From Streptomyces luteogriseus (GTDB lineage Bacteria > Actinomycetota > Actinomycetes > Streptomycetales > Streptomycetaceae): DNA of 64,000 nt. The notes under the pieces are model-generated. The model saw only the letters and a program-made list of their open reading frames with translations. It was not told the DNA's origin and ran no database searches. Position 1 is the first letter of the stretch, and each line of letters starts with the position of its first letter. Below are positions 6,145-15,422 of this stretch, one piece after another. The position numbers and the translations under genes were made by a program. The stretch spans positions 4,898,001-4,962,000 of the forward strand of contig NZ_JACHMS010000001.1 in assembly GCF_014205055.1 (NCBI RefSeq), given 5' to 3'.

Positions 6145-9100
6145 TCAGGCCGCCTGCACCGGGGACAGCAGCGCGCGCACCTCGGCGGCCTCGGGTGAGC
6201 CCAGCTCCTCGTAGATGCCGGCCGCTTCCTGCCAGCAGACCTGGGCCCGGCCGGTCTGGCCGATGCCGCTCAGCGCGCGTCCGAGGACCGTGAGGACGTT
6301 GCCCCGCCGCCACTCCCCGCCGATCCCGCGGAGCACCGTGAGGGCCATCTCGGCGTTGGCGGCGGCCCGCGCCGCGCGGCGGGCGGCGAGATCCACCTCG
6401 GCCAGCCGGAACAGGCTCATGCCCTCCCACAGGCGCTGCCTGCTGTCGCGGAAGACCTCCAGCGCCTCCTGGAGCCGGTCGGCCGCGTCGTGCAGCTCCC
6501 CGCTCTGGGTGAGGGCGAGGCCGAGGGCGTAGCGGGCGTTGGCCCCGCGCAGGGCGTTGCCCATGGCGTCGTAGATGTCGATGCCCTCCTGGGCCAGCGC
6601 GACGGCGCTCTGGGTGCGCCCGGTCGCGAGATGGATCCGGGAGAGGTTGCAGAGGGCGGCGGCGACGCCGGGGCGGTCGCCCAGGGCCCGGAAGTGCTCG
6701 ATGGCCCGGGAGAGGTGCTCCTCGCCGTCCGCGTGGCGGTTCTGGTAGAGCGCGATGATGCCGCGCGCGTTGCGCGCCCAGCAGACGGGGAGCAGGTCGT
6801 CGGACTCCTGCGCGAGGAGGATGGCCCGTTCCGCCTCCTCCTCGGCCCGTTCGAAACGGCCGCTCACGTGATGGACGTTGACGAGCGTCATCAGCGCCCG
6901 GGCCTCCGCCCGCCCGAGCCCGTGCGACCGGGCCGCGCCCACGAGCGCCTGGGCGGTCGCCTCGTACTCCTTGGAGTTGGCCCCCGACTCGGAGAGGTCG
7001 TGCGCCGCCCACAGCATGTCGATCGCCCGGGGGAGGGTCTCCGGCCGCCCCGCGGCCTGCCGTACGCAGGCGAGGAGGCAGATGGCCTCCGCGTACAGCC
7101 AGTCCTGCGCCGCGTGCCGGTTGCCGAAGCGAAGCCCCGGGTACGACGTGGGCTCCAGGTGATCCACCAGCCGGTCGCCCGGCCGCTCGATCGCGTACAC
7201 CCCGGCCGCGGACGCCAGGTAGAAGTCCAGCAGCCGGGACAGTGCCGAGCCCCGTTCGCTCGGCGGGAGTTCGTCCCTTTCCGCACAGGCACGCGCGTAG
7301 AGCCGCACCAGGTCGTGGAAGCGGTAGCGGCCGGGGGCCGCCGATTCGAGGAGGGAGGTGTCCACGAGGGACTCCAGCAGGTCCTCCGTGTCCTCGACGG
7401 GCAGGTCCAGGACCGCCGCGGCGGCGGCGAGGGAGATGTCGGGGCCGTCCGCCAGGCCGAGCAGGCGGAACGCGCGGGCCTGGGCGGGTTCCAGCTGGCC
7501 GTAGCCGAGCTCGAAGGTGGCCTTGACGGCCAGGTCGCCGGCCTGGAGTTCGTCCAGGCGGCGGCGCTCGTCGGCGAGCTTCGCCGCGAGGACCGACACC
7601 GTCCAGGTGCGGCGGGCCGCCAGGCGGGACGCCGCGATACGGATCGCCAGCGGCAGGAAACCGCAGGCCGCCACCACGTCGAGCGCGGCCTTCCGCTCGG
7701 ACGCCACCCGCTCCTCACCCACGATCTTCGTGAACAGCGCCAGCGCCTCGTCCGGGGACATCACGTCGAGGTCGATCAGGTGGGCGCCCGCCAGGTCCAG
7801 CATCCGCACCCGGGAGGTGACCAGCGCGGCGCAGCCGTCCGTGCCGGGCAGCAGGGGGCGTACCTGGGCGGCGTCCCGGGCGTTGTCCAGCAGGACCAGC
7901 ACCCGGCGCCCGGCGAGGACCGAGCGGTACAGGGCCGCGCGCTCCTCCAGGGAGTCGGGGATCGCCGAGTCGGCCGTGCCGAGGGCGCGCAGGAAGGAGC
8001 CCAGGACCGTCTCCGGCTCCGCCGCCCGGGCGCCCGCGCCCTGGAGGTCGACGTACAACTGCCCGTCCGGGAACGCCGCGCGCGCCTGGTGCGCCACGTG
8101 CACCGCGAGGGTCGTCTTGCCGACGCCGCCGATGCCGGCCAGGGCCGAGACCGCCATGACCCGGCCCTCGGCGGAGGCGAGGATGTCGCCGAGTTCACGC
8201 ACGAAGGCCGAGCGGCCGGTGAAGTCCGGCACGGTCGCGGGCAGTTGTGCCGGGCGGACCGGGGCGGAGGCCGGCTCGGGCGCCGGTGAGGAGGGCTCCG
8301 CCAGCCCGGGGTCCGCCTGGAGGATCCGCTGCTGCAGCTCGCTCAGGCCGGGGCGCGGGTCCACGCCGAGTTCGTCGGCGAGCAGGCGGCGGGTGTCGGC
8401 GTAGACGGCGAGGGCCTCGGCCTGGCGGCCGCTGCGGTAGAGCGCCAGCATCAGGAGCTCCCGGAGGCGCTCGCGCAGCGGATGGGCCGCGGTGAGGGCC
8501 GTGAGTTCCGAGACGGCCTCGGTGTGGCAGCCCTGCTCCAGGTCCATGTCCAGGCGCGATTCGACGAGCTGGAGCCGCCACTCCTCCAGCCGGACGCGCT
8601 GGGCCTCCGCGTACGGGCCCGGCACTCCGGCCAGGGTCTCCCCGTCCCACAGGGCGAGGGCGCGGCGCAGGGTCTCGCGGGCGTGGCTGAGCTCGCCCGC
8701 GGAGCGGGCCTTCTCCGCCTCGGTCACCAGGTCCTGGGCGACGGTGAGGTCCAGGGCGTCCTCGGCGAGGTCGCGGACCGCGTAGCCGCCGGACTCGCTG
8801 ACCAGGACGGCCGAGGCGGTGGCCGCGGCGTCGCCGGAGCGGCGGACCTCGCCGCCCGGGTCCAGCACCTTGCGCAGGCGGGAGGCGTACGTCCGTACCG
8901 CCGCCAGCGCCTGCGAGGGCGGTTCCTCGCCCCACAGGGCGTCGATCAGCTCCGCCGCCGTGGCGGTGCGGCCCTCGCGCAGCAGCAGGGCGGCGAGCAG
9001 GGCGCGTTGCTGGGGGGACCCGGTGGTGACCGGCTCGTCACCGCGCCAGGCGCGCACGGGCCCGAGCACGCTGAAGCGCAGGGCCGCGGACTCCGCGGGC

Positions 9101-9201
9101 CTCTCCGCCTCGGTCGTCATGGCCGGCTCCGACGGCGTCGGCGTGGAGTCGGGACGCCGCTGCTCCGGTACGCGCGGCACACCGTCCGGTACACCGTCCA
9201 T
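6145..9201 (-). CDS. afsR: AfsR, SARP-type pleiotropic regulator
   Basis: 1018-residue regulator, close to the 993 residues of S. coelicolor AfsR. After a ~40-residue linker comes the SARP winged helix (RFSVLGPVRAWRGDEPV, GSPQQRALLAALLLREGRT), then a bacterial transcriptional activator domain (about 140-300), an NB-ARC ATPase (Walker A GIGGVGKTTLA near residue 357, Walker B RRVLVLLDNARD near 432) and C-terminal TPR repeats (about 700-1010). AfsR is phosphorylated by AfsK and other Ser/Thr kinases and activates afsS, located directly downstream here. ATG 9201 has AGGGGGA upstream. afsK itself is not in the window. Confidence 0.92.
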   Translation of the reverse strand: MDGVPDGVPRVPEQRRPDSTPTPSEPAMTTEAERPAESAALRFSVLGPVRAWRGDEPVTTGSPQQRALLAALLLREGRTATAAELIDALWGEEPPSQALAAVRTYASRLRKVLDPGGEVRRSGDAAATASAVLVSESGGYAVRDLAEDALDLTVAQDLVTEAEKARSAGELSHARETLRRALALWDGETLAGVPGPYAEAQRVRLEEWRLQLVESRLDMDLEQGCHTEAVSELTALTAAHPLRERLRELLMLALYRSGRQAEALAVYADTRRLLADELGVDPRPGLSELQQRILQADPGLAEPSSPAPEPASAPVRPAQLPATVPDFTGRSAFVRELGDILASAEGRVMAVSALAGIGGVGKTTLAVHVAHQARAAFPDGQLYVDLQGAGARAAEPETVLGSFLRALGTADSAIPDSLEERAALYRSVLAGRRVLVLLDNARDAAQVRPLLPGTDGCAALVTSRVRMLDLAGAHLIDLDVMSPDEALALFTKIVGEERVASERKAALDVVAACGFLPLAIRIAASRLAARRTWTVSVLAAKLADERRRLDELQAGDLAVKATFELGYGQLEPAQARAFRLLGLADGPDISLAAAAAVLDLPVEDTEDLLESLVDTSLLESAAPGRYRFHDLVRLYARACAERDELPPSERGSALSRLLDFYLASAAGVYAIERPGDRLVDHLEPTSYPGLRFGNRHAAQDWLYAEAICLLACVRQAAGRPETLPRAIDMLWAAHDLSESGANSKEYEATAQALVGAARSHGLGRAEARALMTLVNVHHVSGRFERAEEEAERAILLAQESDDLLPVCWARNARGIIALYQNRHADGEEHLSRAIEHFRALGDRPGVAAALCNLSRIHLATGRTQSAVALAQEGIDIYDAMGNALRGANARYALGLALTQSGELHDAADRLQEALEVFRDSRQRLWEGMSLFRLAEVDLAARRAARAAANAEMALTVLRGIGGEWRRGNVLTVLGRALSGIGQTGRAQVCWQEAAGIYEELGSPEAAEVRALLSPVQAA

Positions 9202-9391
9202 GCAGTCCCCCTAGACATCCTGAGCAACCACGCCAGTTTGCCTTGTTGGCGGCGGATACGTCAGCCGTGGGAGACACCGATCACAGGGCGGCACACGGGA
9301 GTCCACCAGGTCTGCACACTCTCTCCGCACCCACCCGGCCGAGTCGGGTGAATCACGCCATCGTGGCCGGAATCGACCCCCGCAGGCATAG

Positions 9392-9406
9392 CTGACGCCC
9401 CGTCAG
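9392..9406. promoter_or_regulatory. Operator palindrome CTGACGCCCCGTCAG
   Basis: Perfect six-base arms around three bases. It ends 12 bp before the first possible start of the amidohydrolase gene, so bound protein would block that promoter. Same motif as at 2288, 2315, 12436 and 32254. Confidence 0.75.
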
Positions 9407-9418
9407 ATCAGCGCTACC

Positions 9419-10675
9419 GTGAGCGGCATGGACACCCACGACAGCACGTTTCCGCTGATCATCTCCGTGGACGACCACACCGTGGAGCCCGCGAGCGTCT
9501 GGCAGGACCGGCTTCCGGGGAAGTACCGGGAGGTCGGACCGCGCATCGTCCGGGCCCCCGTGAAGGAAATGACGTTCCTCGGAGGCCGCTTCAAGCCGGT
9601 GATGGGGCAGCCCGGGGACGACGGGCCGGTCGGGGACTGGTGGGTTTACGAGGAGCTGCGGCGGCCCCTGACCCGGCTCGACACCGCCGTGGGGTACGAC
9701 AGGGACGAGATCAAGCTCGAGGTCATCACCTACGAGCAGATGCGGCCCGGGTCCTACGACGTCACCGCGCGGCTCGCCGACATGGACGTCAACCACGTCC
9801 AGTCCGCCCTGTGCTTCCCGACCTTCCCGCGCTTCTGTGGCCAGACCTTCACCGAGGCCAAGGACCACGAACTGGGCCTGCTCTGCGTGCGCGCCTACAA
9901 CGACTGGATGGTGGAGGAGTGGTGCGGCCCGGACGCGCACGGGCGGCTCATACCCCTGCCCCTCATCCCGCTGTGGGACGCCGAGCTGGCGGCGGCGGAG
10001 GTCCGGCGTAACGCCGCCCGCGGGGTCCGGGCCGTCGCCTTCTCCGAGATACCGCCGTTCCTCGGACTGCCCTCGATCCACACCGACGGCTGGGACCCGT
10101 TCCTCCAGGCCTGCGACGAGACCGGCACGGTCGTCGCCATGCACATCGGCTCCAGCAGCCGCATGCCCTCCACCTCCGCCGACGCCCCGCCCGCCGTCGG
10201 CTCCACCATCACCTACGCCAACTGCTGCTTCTCCATGGTCGACTGGCTGATGAGCGGCAAGTTCGAGCAGTTCCCGAACCTCAAGGTCATGTACGCCGAG
10301 GGGCAGATCGGCTGGATCCCCTACATCCTGGAGCGGGCCGACGTGGTGTGGGAGGAGAACCGCGGCTGGGGCGGCGTCGCCGACAAGGTGCACCGGCCGC
10401 CGTCCGAGCTGTTCGCCGAGCACGTCCACGGCTGCTTCTTCGACGACGCCTTCGGGCTGCGCAACCTCGACTCCATCGGCGTCGGCAACGTCCTCTACGA
10501 GACCGACTACCCCCACTCCGACTCCACCTGGCCCAAGTCCCGCGAGGTCGGCGAGGCGCAGATGGGGCACCTGGAGCCGGAGGTCGTGGAGCGGATCGTG
10601 CGCGGCAACGCCATCGAGCTGCTCGGGCTGACGAAGGAAGGGCTGTGGCCGGGCGGCGCCGGTGGTGCGCGGTGA
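9419..10675 (+). CDS. Amidohydrolase-2 family protein
   Basis: 418-residue TIM-barrel amidohydrolase (PF04909 type), a group of metal-dependent hydrolases and decarboxylases. Metal ligands that can be placed: ISVDDHTVEP at the N-terminus (D-x-H rather than the usual H-x-H), VAMHIGSSSR in the middle, and ETDYPHSDSTWP near the C-terminus, which carries the conserved Asp. GTG 9419 and ATG 9428 are both possible starts; no clear ribosome site precedes either, so a leaderless message is possible. First gene of a block with two enzymes directly coupled downstream. The reaction could be hydrolysis or decarboxylation of a ring acid. Confidence 0.85.
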   Translation: MSGMDTHDSTFPLIISVDDHTVEPASVWQDRLPGKYREVGPRIVRAPVKEMTFLGGRFKPVMGQPGDDGPVGDWWVYEELRRPLTRLDTAVGYDRDEIKLEVITYEQMRPGSYDVTARLADMDVNHVQSALCFPTFPRFCGQTFTEAKDHELGLLCVRAYNDWMVEEWCGPDAHGRLIPLPLIPLWDAELAAAEVRRNAARGVRAVAFSEIPPFLGLPSIHTDGWDPFLQACDETGTVVAMHIGSSSRMPSTSADAPPAVGSTITYANCCFSMVDWLMSGKFEQFPNLKVMYAEGQIGWIPYILERADVVWEENRGWGGVADKVHRPPSELFAEHVHGCFFDDAFGLRNLDSIGVGNVLYETDYPHSDSTWPKSREVGEAQMGHLEPEVVERIVRGNAIELLGLTKEGLWPGGAGGAR

Positions 10676-11592
10676 GCCTGCGGTACGGGATGCAGTTGCC
10701 CGTCCAGTCGCAGAGCACCCTCTACGCCGAGGGCTGGGAGGCGGAGGCCGGGCCGGACGACCTGCTGGCGATCGCCCGCGCCGCCGACCGTGCCGGCTTC
10801 GCCTACCTGGCCGGTTGTGATCACGTCGGCATCCCGCGTCGCCTCGCCGCCGCCATGAGTACCGTCTGGTACGACCCCGTCGCCACACTCGCCTTCCTGG
10901 CCGCCGCCACCGAACGCGTCCGGCTGCTCAGCCATGTCGCGATCGTCGGGCTGCGGCACCCGCTGCTCACCGCCAAGCAGTACGCCACCCTCGACCACCT
11001 TTCGAGCGGTCGCCTGATCCTCGGGGTCGGCGCCGGGCACGTCCAGGAGGAGTTCGAGGCCCTGGGCGTGGACTTCCGGCAGCGCGGGTCCGTGCTCGAC
11101 GAGTGTCTCGACGCCCTGCGTGCCGCCCTCGGACCGGACGAGTTCCCCGAGCACCACGGCAAGCTGTACGACTTCGAGGGGCTCGGGCAGCGGCCCCGGC
11201 CGGCGCAGGTCCGGGTCCCCGTCTGGGTGGGCGGCTCCTCGCCCGCCGCCGTACGCCGGGCCGCGCTCAAGGGCGACGGATGGCTGCCGCAGGGGGACCC
11301 GAGGGACCGGCTGCCCGCGCAGATCGCACGCATCAGGGAGCTGCGCGAAGAGGCCCGTGTGCAGGGCCCGTTCACCGTCGGCGCCATCGTCGAACCGCTC
11401 TACGTCGGCACGCCCCGGTGGGAGGTGGGGCGCCGGACCCTCACCGGGGGACCGCGGGAGCTCGCCGAGTCGCTGCGGGCGTACCGGGCGATGGGTGTGC
11501 ACCAGATCCAGGTGCGGTTCCGCAGCCGGAGCCGTGTCGAACTCACCGACCAGATCTCGGCGTTCGGCGCCGAGGTCGCCCCCGAGTTGTGA
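10672..11592 (+). CDS. LLM-class flavin/F420-dependent oxidoreductase
   Basis: 306-residue luciferase-like TIM barrel. Start GTG 10672 overlaps the stop of the amidohydrolase gene (GTGA), so the two are coupled. Family features: FAYLAGCDHVGI, WYDPVATLAFLAAATERVRLLSHV, LTAKQYATLDHLSSGRLILGVGAGHVQEEF (strand with the cofactor-binding Gly) and VPVWVGGSSPAAVRRAA. Members use FMN or F420 to oxidise or reduce small molecules. F420 use is likely given the fbiC gene in the window, but cannot be proven from motifs. Confidence 0.86.
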   Translation: MSLRYGMQLPVQSQSTLYAEGWEAEAGPDDLLAIARAADRAGFAYLAGCDHVGIPRRLAAAMSTVWYDPVATLAFLAAATERVRLLSHVAIVGLRHPLLTAKQYATLDHLSSGRLILGVGAGHVQEEFEALGVDFRQRGSVLDECLDALRAALGPDEFPEHHGKLYDFEGLGQRPRPAQVRVPVWVGGSSPAAVRRAALKGDGWLPQGDPRDRLPAQIARIRELREEARVQGPFTVGAIVEPLYVGTPRWEVGRRTLTGGPRELAESLRAYRAMGVHQIQVRFRSRSRVELTDQISAFGAEVAPEL

Positions 11593-11601
11593 GGAGACCC
11601 C

Positions 11602-12372
11602 ATGGGCAAGCTCGACGGCCGGGTCGTCATCGTCACCGGCGCCGCACGCGGCCAGGGTGAGCAGGAGGCCCGGCTGTTCGCGGCCGAGGGGGCCCGGGTG
11701 GTCGTCGCGGACGTCCTCGACGACCGGGGCGAGGCCCTCGCGAAGGAGATCGGCGCGCGGTACGTCCATCTCGACGTCGGCAGCGAGGACGACTGGCAGG
11801 CCGCCGTCACGGCCACCAAGGACGCCTACGGCCATGTCGACGGGCTCGTCAACAACGCCGGCATCCTGCGCTTCAACTCCCTCCTCGACACACCCCTCGA
11901 CGAGTTCATGCAGGTCGTCCAGGTCAATCAGGTGGGCTGCTTCCTCGGCATCAGGGCCGTCGCCCCGGAGATGGCCGACGGGGGCACGATCGTCAACACC
12001 GCCTCCTGTACGGGTCTGACCGGGATGGCCGCGGTGGGCGCCTACGCGGCGACCAAGCACGCCGTCGTCGGTCTGACCCGGGTCGCCGCCCTGGAGCTGG
12101 CCGGGCGCGGGATACGCGTCAACGCCGTCTGCCCCGGGGCCATCGACACGGCCATGTCCAACCCGGCCCGGCTGGACCCGGACGCCGACCCGGCCGAGAC
12201 GGCGAAGGGCCTGGACCGGCTGTACCGCAAGCTGGTGCCGCTGGGCAGGGTCGGGCGGCCCGAGGAGGTGGCCGGCCTCGCGCTCTTCCTGACTTCGGAG
12301 GACTCCTCGTACATCACGGGGCAGCCGTTCGTGATCGACGGCGGGTGGCTGGCCGGGGTCAGCGTCATCTGA
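11602..12372 (+). CDS. SDR-family NAD(P)-dependent dehydrogenase
   Basis: 256-residue classical short-chain dehydrogenase. Cofactor motif TGAARGQG (TGxxxGxG), LVNNAGI, catalytic Ser (NTASCTG) exactly 13 residues before Tyr of YAATK with Lys four further on, and the C-terminal DGGWLAG. AxxR after the Rossmann strand and the Asp in VADVLDD favour NAD(H). Resembles 3-alpha/20-beta-hydroxysteroid dehydrogenase-like enzymes. ATG 11602 follows the LLM stop by nine bases with GAGGAGA upstream, so it belongs to the same operon; it would oxidise a hydroxyl intermediate to a ketone. Confidence 0.88.
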   Translation: MGKLDGRVVIVTGAARGQGEQEARLFAAEGARVVVADVLDDRGEALAKEIGARYVHLDVGSEDDWQAAVTATKDAYGHVDGLVNNAGILRFNSLLDTPLDEFMQVVQVNQVGCFLGIRAVAPEMADGGTIVNTASCTGLTGMAAVGAYAATKHAVVGLTRVAALELAGRGIRVNAVCPGAIDTAMSNPARLDPDADPAETAKGLDRLYRKLVPLGRVGRPEEVAGLALFLTSEDSSYITGQPFVIDGGWLAGVSVI

Positions 12373-12377
12373 CCTAT

Positions 12378-12450
12378 CTGACGCATCATCAGCTATTGAC
12401 GCTCCCGGAGGCCGGTGGAACAGTCGGAGCTAAATCTGACACTCCGTCAG
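12378..12450. promoter_or_regulatory. Operator pair upstream of second LLM gene
   Basis: CTGACACTCCGTCAG (12436-12450) matches the window-wide operator with five-base arms flanked by T and A (TCTGAC/GTCAGA). CTGACGCATCATCAG (12378-12392) is the same palindrome with one mismatch. They lie between the SDR stop (12372) and the next gene, showing that a second controlled promoter starts here. Confidence 0.7.
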
Positions 12451-12484
12451 AAACGATGGACCGATCGTGGGGCGGTGAACCTCC

Positions 12485-13603
12485 TTGGAATTCGGCATCT
12501 TCGTTCAGGGATATGTCGGCAAGCGGGCCGAGACCGACCCGCTCGCCGAGCACAAGGCGCTGATGGAGGAGACCGAGTACGTCATCCAGGCGGACAAGTC
12601 CGGCTTCAAGTACGCCTGGGCCTCCGAGCACCACTTCCTGGACGAGTACTCGCACCTGTCCGCCAACGACGTCTTCCTCGGCTACCTGGCCCACGCGACC
12701 GACCGGATCCACCTGGGCTCCGGCATCTTCAACCCGCTGGCCCCGGTCAACCACCCGGTGAAGGTCGCCGAGAAGGTCGCGATGCTCGACCACCTCAGCG
12801 GCAACCGCTTCGAGTTCGGCAGCGGGCGGGGCGCCGGATCGCACGAGATCCTCGGGTTCATGCCAGGAGTGACCGACATGAACCACACCAAGGAGCTCTG
12901 GGAGGAGACCATCGCCGAGTTCCCCAAGATGTGGCTCCAGGACGAGTACCAGGGCTTCCAGGGCAAGCACTGGTCGCTGCCGCCGCGCAAGGTCCTGCCG
13001 AAGCCGTACGGAGGGGCGCACCCGGCCATGTGGTACGCGGCCGGGTCGCCGCCGTCGTACGCCATGGCCGCGAAGAAGGGGCTCGGCGTGCTCGGCTTCA
13101 GCGTGCAGAAGGTCTCCGACATGGAGTGGGTGCTGGAGCAGTACAAGACGGCGATCGTCGACGCCGAGCCCGTCGGGGCCTTCGTGAACGACAACGTGAT
13201 GGTGACGACCACGGCGATCTGCGCGCCGACCCATGCGGAGGCGGTGCGGATCGCGGCGAGCGGGGGGCTGCACTATCTGCCCTCGCTGGTGTTCCGGTAC
13301 CACGACACGTTCCCGCGGCCCGAGGGGTTCCCGGTGTGGCCGGAGACGTTGCCGGAGTACACCGAGGAGTTCGTGGAGGTGCTGATCGAGGAGGAGTTGC
13401 TGGTCTGCGGCGATCCGGACGAGGTGCTGCGGCAGTGCGAGCGGTGGGAGCGGGCCGGGGCGGATCAGCTGAGTTTCGGGTTGCCGGTGGGGGTGCCGAA
13501 GGAGGAGACGCTTCAGACGATCCGGCTGGTCGGGGAGCACGTGATTCCCAAGATCGATACGGATCCTGTGCATCGGACTTCGCGGTTCCGGCAGGGTGTT
13601 TGA
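12485..13603 (+). CDS. LLM-class flavin-dependent monooxygenase
   Basis: 372-residue bacterial-luciferase-like protein. Motifs: FGIFVQGYVG at the start, YAWASEHHFLDEYSHLS (His-rich substrate/cofactor loop), LGSGIFNPLAPVNHPVKVAEKVAMLDHLSGNRFEFGSGRG (flavin-phosphate strand) and PAMWYAAGSPPSYAMAAKKG. It is longer and more luciferase-alkanal-like than the LLM at 10672, so an FMNH2-dependent monooxygenase is likely; a partner reductase is not seen. The only in-frame start after the stop at 12476 is TTG 12485, with GGGGCGG nine bases upstream. Controlled by the operators at 12378-12450. Confidence 0.84.
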   Translation: MEFGIFVQGYVGKRAETDPLAEHKALMEETEYVIQADKSGFKYAWASEHHFLDEYSHLSANDVFLGYLAHATDRIHLGSGIFNPLAPVNHPVKVAEKVAMLDHLSGNRFEFGSGRGAGSHEILGFMPGVTDMNHTKELWEETIAEFPKMWLQDEYQGFQGKHWSLPPRKVLPKPYGGAHPAMWYAAGSPPSYAMAAKKGLGVLGFSVQKVSDMEWVLEQYKTAIVDAEPVGAFVNDNVMVTTTAICAPTHAEAVRIAASGGLHYLPSLVFRYHDTFPRPEGFPVWPETLPEYTEEFVEVLIEEELLVCGDPDEVLRQCERWERAGADQLSFGLPVGVPKEETLQTIRLVGEHVIPKIDTDPVHRTSRFRQGV

Positions 13604-13685
13604 GCGTCATTGGCGGGTGCGGGTGGGGTGTGGCCGGTCGTGCAGTTCCCCGCGCCCCCGAGGGACATGCAGCTCAGGGAGTTGA

Positions 13686-15422
13686 GTGGTCATGCTCGAT
13701 CACGTCATCAAAGGGGCGACCGTCGTGGACGGGTCCGGTGCGCCCGGCTTCATCGCCGACGTCGGCATCAGGGACGGCCGTATCGCCGTCGTAGGGACGG
13801 TCACCGAGGAGGCACGGTCGGTCGAGGACGCCACCGGCCTCGTCCTCACCCCCGGCTTCGTCGACCCCCACACCCACTACGACGCCCAGCTCTTCTGGGA
13901 CCCGTACGCCACACCCTCGCTCAACCACGGGGTCACCACCGTCGCCGGCGGGAACTGCGGGTTCACGCTCGCGCCGCTGCACCCCGACCGTCCCGAGGAC
14001 GCCGACTACACGCGCCGCATGATGTCCAAGGTCGAGGGCATGGCGCTGGTGGCGCTGGAGGAGGGGGCGCCCTGGAACTGGCATTCCTTCGGGGAGTACC
14101 TGGACGCCCTGGAGGGGCGGATCGCCGTCAACGCCGGGTTCATGGTGGGGCACTGTGCGCTGCGGCGGTACGTGATGGGGCCGCAGGCGGTGGGCGGGCA
14201 GCCGAGTCAGGAGCAGCTCGCCGCGATGGTGCGGTTGCTGCGGGAGGCCATGGACGCCGGGGCGTGGGGGCTGTCCACCACCCAGTCCACCAGCCACTCC
14301 GACGGCGACGGGCAACCCGTCGCCTCACGGCACGCCCAGCCGGCCGAACTGCTGGCGCTGTCGCGGGCCGTCGGGGAGTGCGAGGGCACGCAGCTCGAGG
14401 CGATCGTCGCGGGCTGTCTGGATCAGTTCAGCGACGCGGAGATCGATCTGTTCGTGGAGATGAGCGCGGTGGCGGGGCGGCCGCTGAACTGGAACGTGCT
14501 GACGATCGACGCGGCCGTGCCCGAGCGGGTGCCCCGGCAGCTGCTCGCGAGCGAGCAGGCGCGGAAGGCCGGCGGCAGGGTCGTGGCGCTGACCATGCCG
14601 ATCCTCACGCCGATGAACATGTCGCTGGGAACGTTCTGCGCGCTCAACCTCATCCCCGGGTGGGGGCCGGTGCTCGGTCTCCCCGTGCCCGAGCGGATCG
14701 AGAGGCTGCGCGACCCGGAGGTGCGGGCCGAGCTGCTGCGGCGGGCCCGGTCCAAGGAGGCGGGCGTCTTCCGGCGGCTGTCGAACTTCGGGCGGTACGT
14801 CATCGGCGACACCTACAGCGAGGCCAACGCCGGGCTCACCGGGCGCGTGGTGAACGACATCGCCGAGGAGCGCGGGCAGGAGCCCTTCGCCTGCCTGGTG
14901 GAGATCTGCGCCAACGACGGGCTGCGCACGGTGCTGTGGCCGATGCCGACCGACAACGACCCGGCGTCCTGGGCGCTGCGGGCCGAGACCTGGCAGCACG
15001 AGGACGTGCTGCTGGGCGGGTCCGACGCGGGTGCCCATCTGGACCGGATGTGCGGGGCGCCGTACACCACCCGGTTCCTCGGGGACTGCCTGCGGGGGCG
15101 GAGGCTGGTCGGTCTGGAGCAGGCCGTGAAGATGCTGACCGACGACCCGGCCCGGCTCTTCGGGCTGCGCGAGCGGGGGCGGATCAAGGCGGGCTGGCAC
15201 GCCGACCTGGTGCTGCTCGACCCCGAGCGGATCGACGCGGGCCCGGCCACCCTGGTGCACGACCTGCCGGGCGACAGCCCTCGGCTGGACTCCCGCGCGC
15301 TCGGCGTACGGGCCGTGTGGGTCAACGGGGTCGAGGCGATCAGGGACGACGTGGTGACCGGGGCCGTACCGGGCCGGGTGCTGCGCTCCGGGCGGGACAC
15401 GGAGACGGTGAGCACGCGGTGA
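13686..15422 (+). CDS. D-aminoacylase / N-acyl-D-amino-acid deacylase family amidohydrolase
   Basis: 578-residue amidohydrolase of the D-aminoacylase type. The N-terminal small beta-domain (VIKGATVVDGSGAPGFIADVGIRDGRIAVVG) precedes FVDPHTHYDAQLFWDP (H-x-H metal pair), then the family-specific Cys in VAGGNCGFTLAPL, and DAGAHLDRMCG with the catalytic Asp. GTG 13686 and ATG 13692 are both usable; AGGGAG at 13676-13681 suits either. In catabolic clusters of this kind the substrate is often not an amino acid, so a cyclic amide, carbamate or ester is possible. The stop overlaps the next start (GTGA), coupling it to the aldehyde dehydrogenase. Confidence 0.85.
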   Translation: MVMLDHVIKGATVVDGSGAPGFIADVGIRDGRIAVVGTVTEEARSVEDATGLVLTPGFVDPHTHYDAQLFWDPYATPSLNHGVTTVAGGNCGFTLAPLHPDRPEDADYTRRMMSKVEGMALVALEEGAPWNWHSFGEYLDALEGRIAVNAGFMVGHCALRRYVMGPQAVGGQPSQEQLAAMVRLLREAMDAGAWGLSTTQSTSHSDGDGQPVASRHAQPAELLALSRAVGECEGTQLEAIVAGCLDQFSDAEIDLFVEMSAVAGRPLNWNVLTIDAAVPERVPRQLLASEQARKAGGRVVALTMPILTPMNMSLGTFCALNLIPGWGPVLGLPVPERIERLRDPEVRAELLRRARSKEAGVFRRLSNFGRYVIGDTYSEANAGLTGRVVNDIAEERGQEPFACLVEICANDGLRTVLWPMPTDNDPASWALRAETWQHEDVLLGGSDAGAHLDRMCGAPYTTRFLGDCLRGRRLVGLEQAVKMLTDDPARLFGLRERGRIKAGWHADLVLLDPERIDAGPATLVHDLPGDSPRLDSRALGVRAVWVNGVEAIRDDVVTGAVPGRVLRSGRDTETVSTR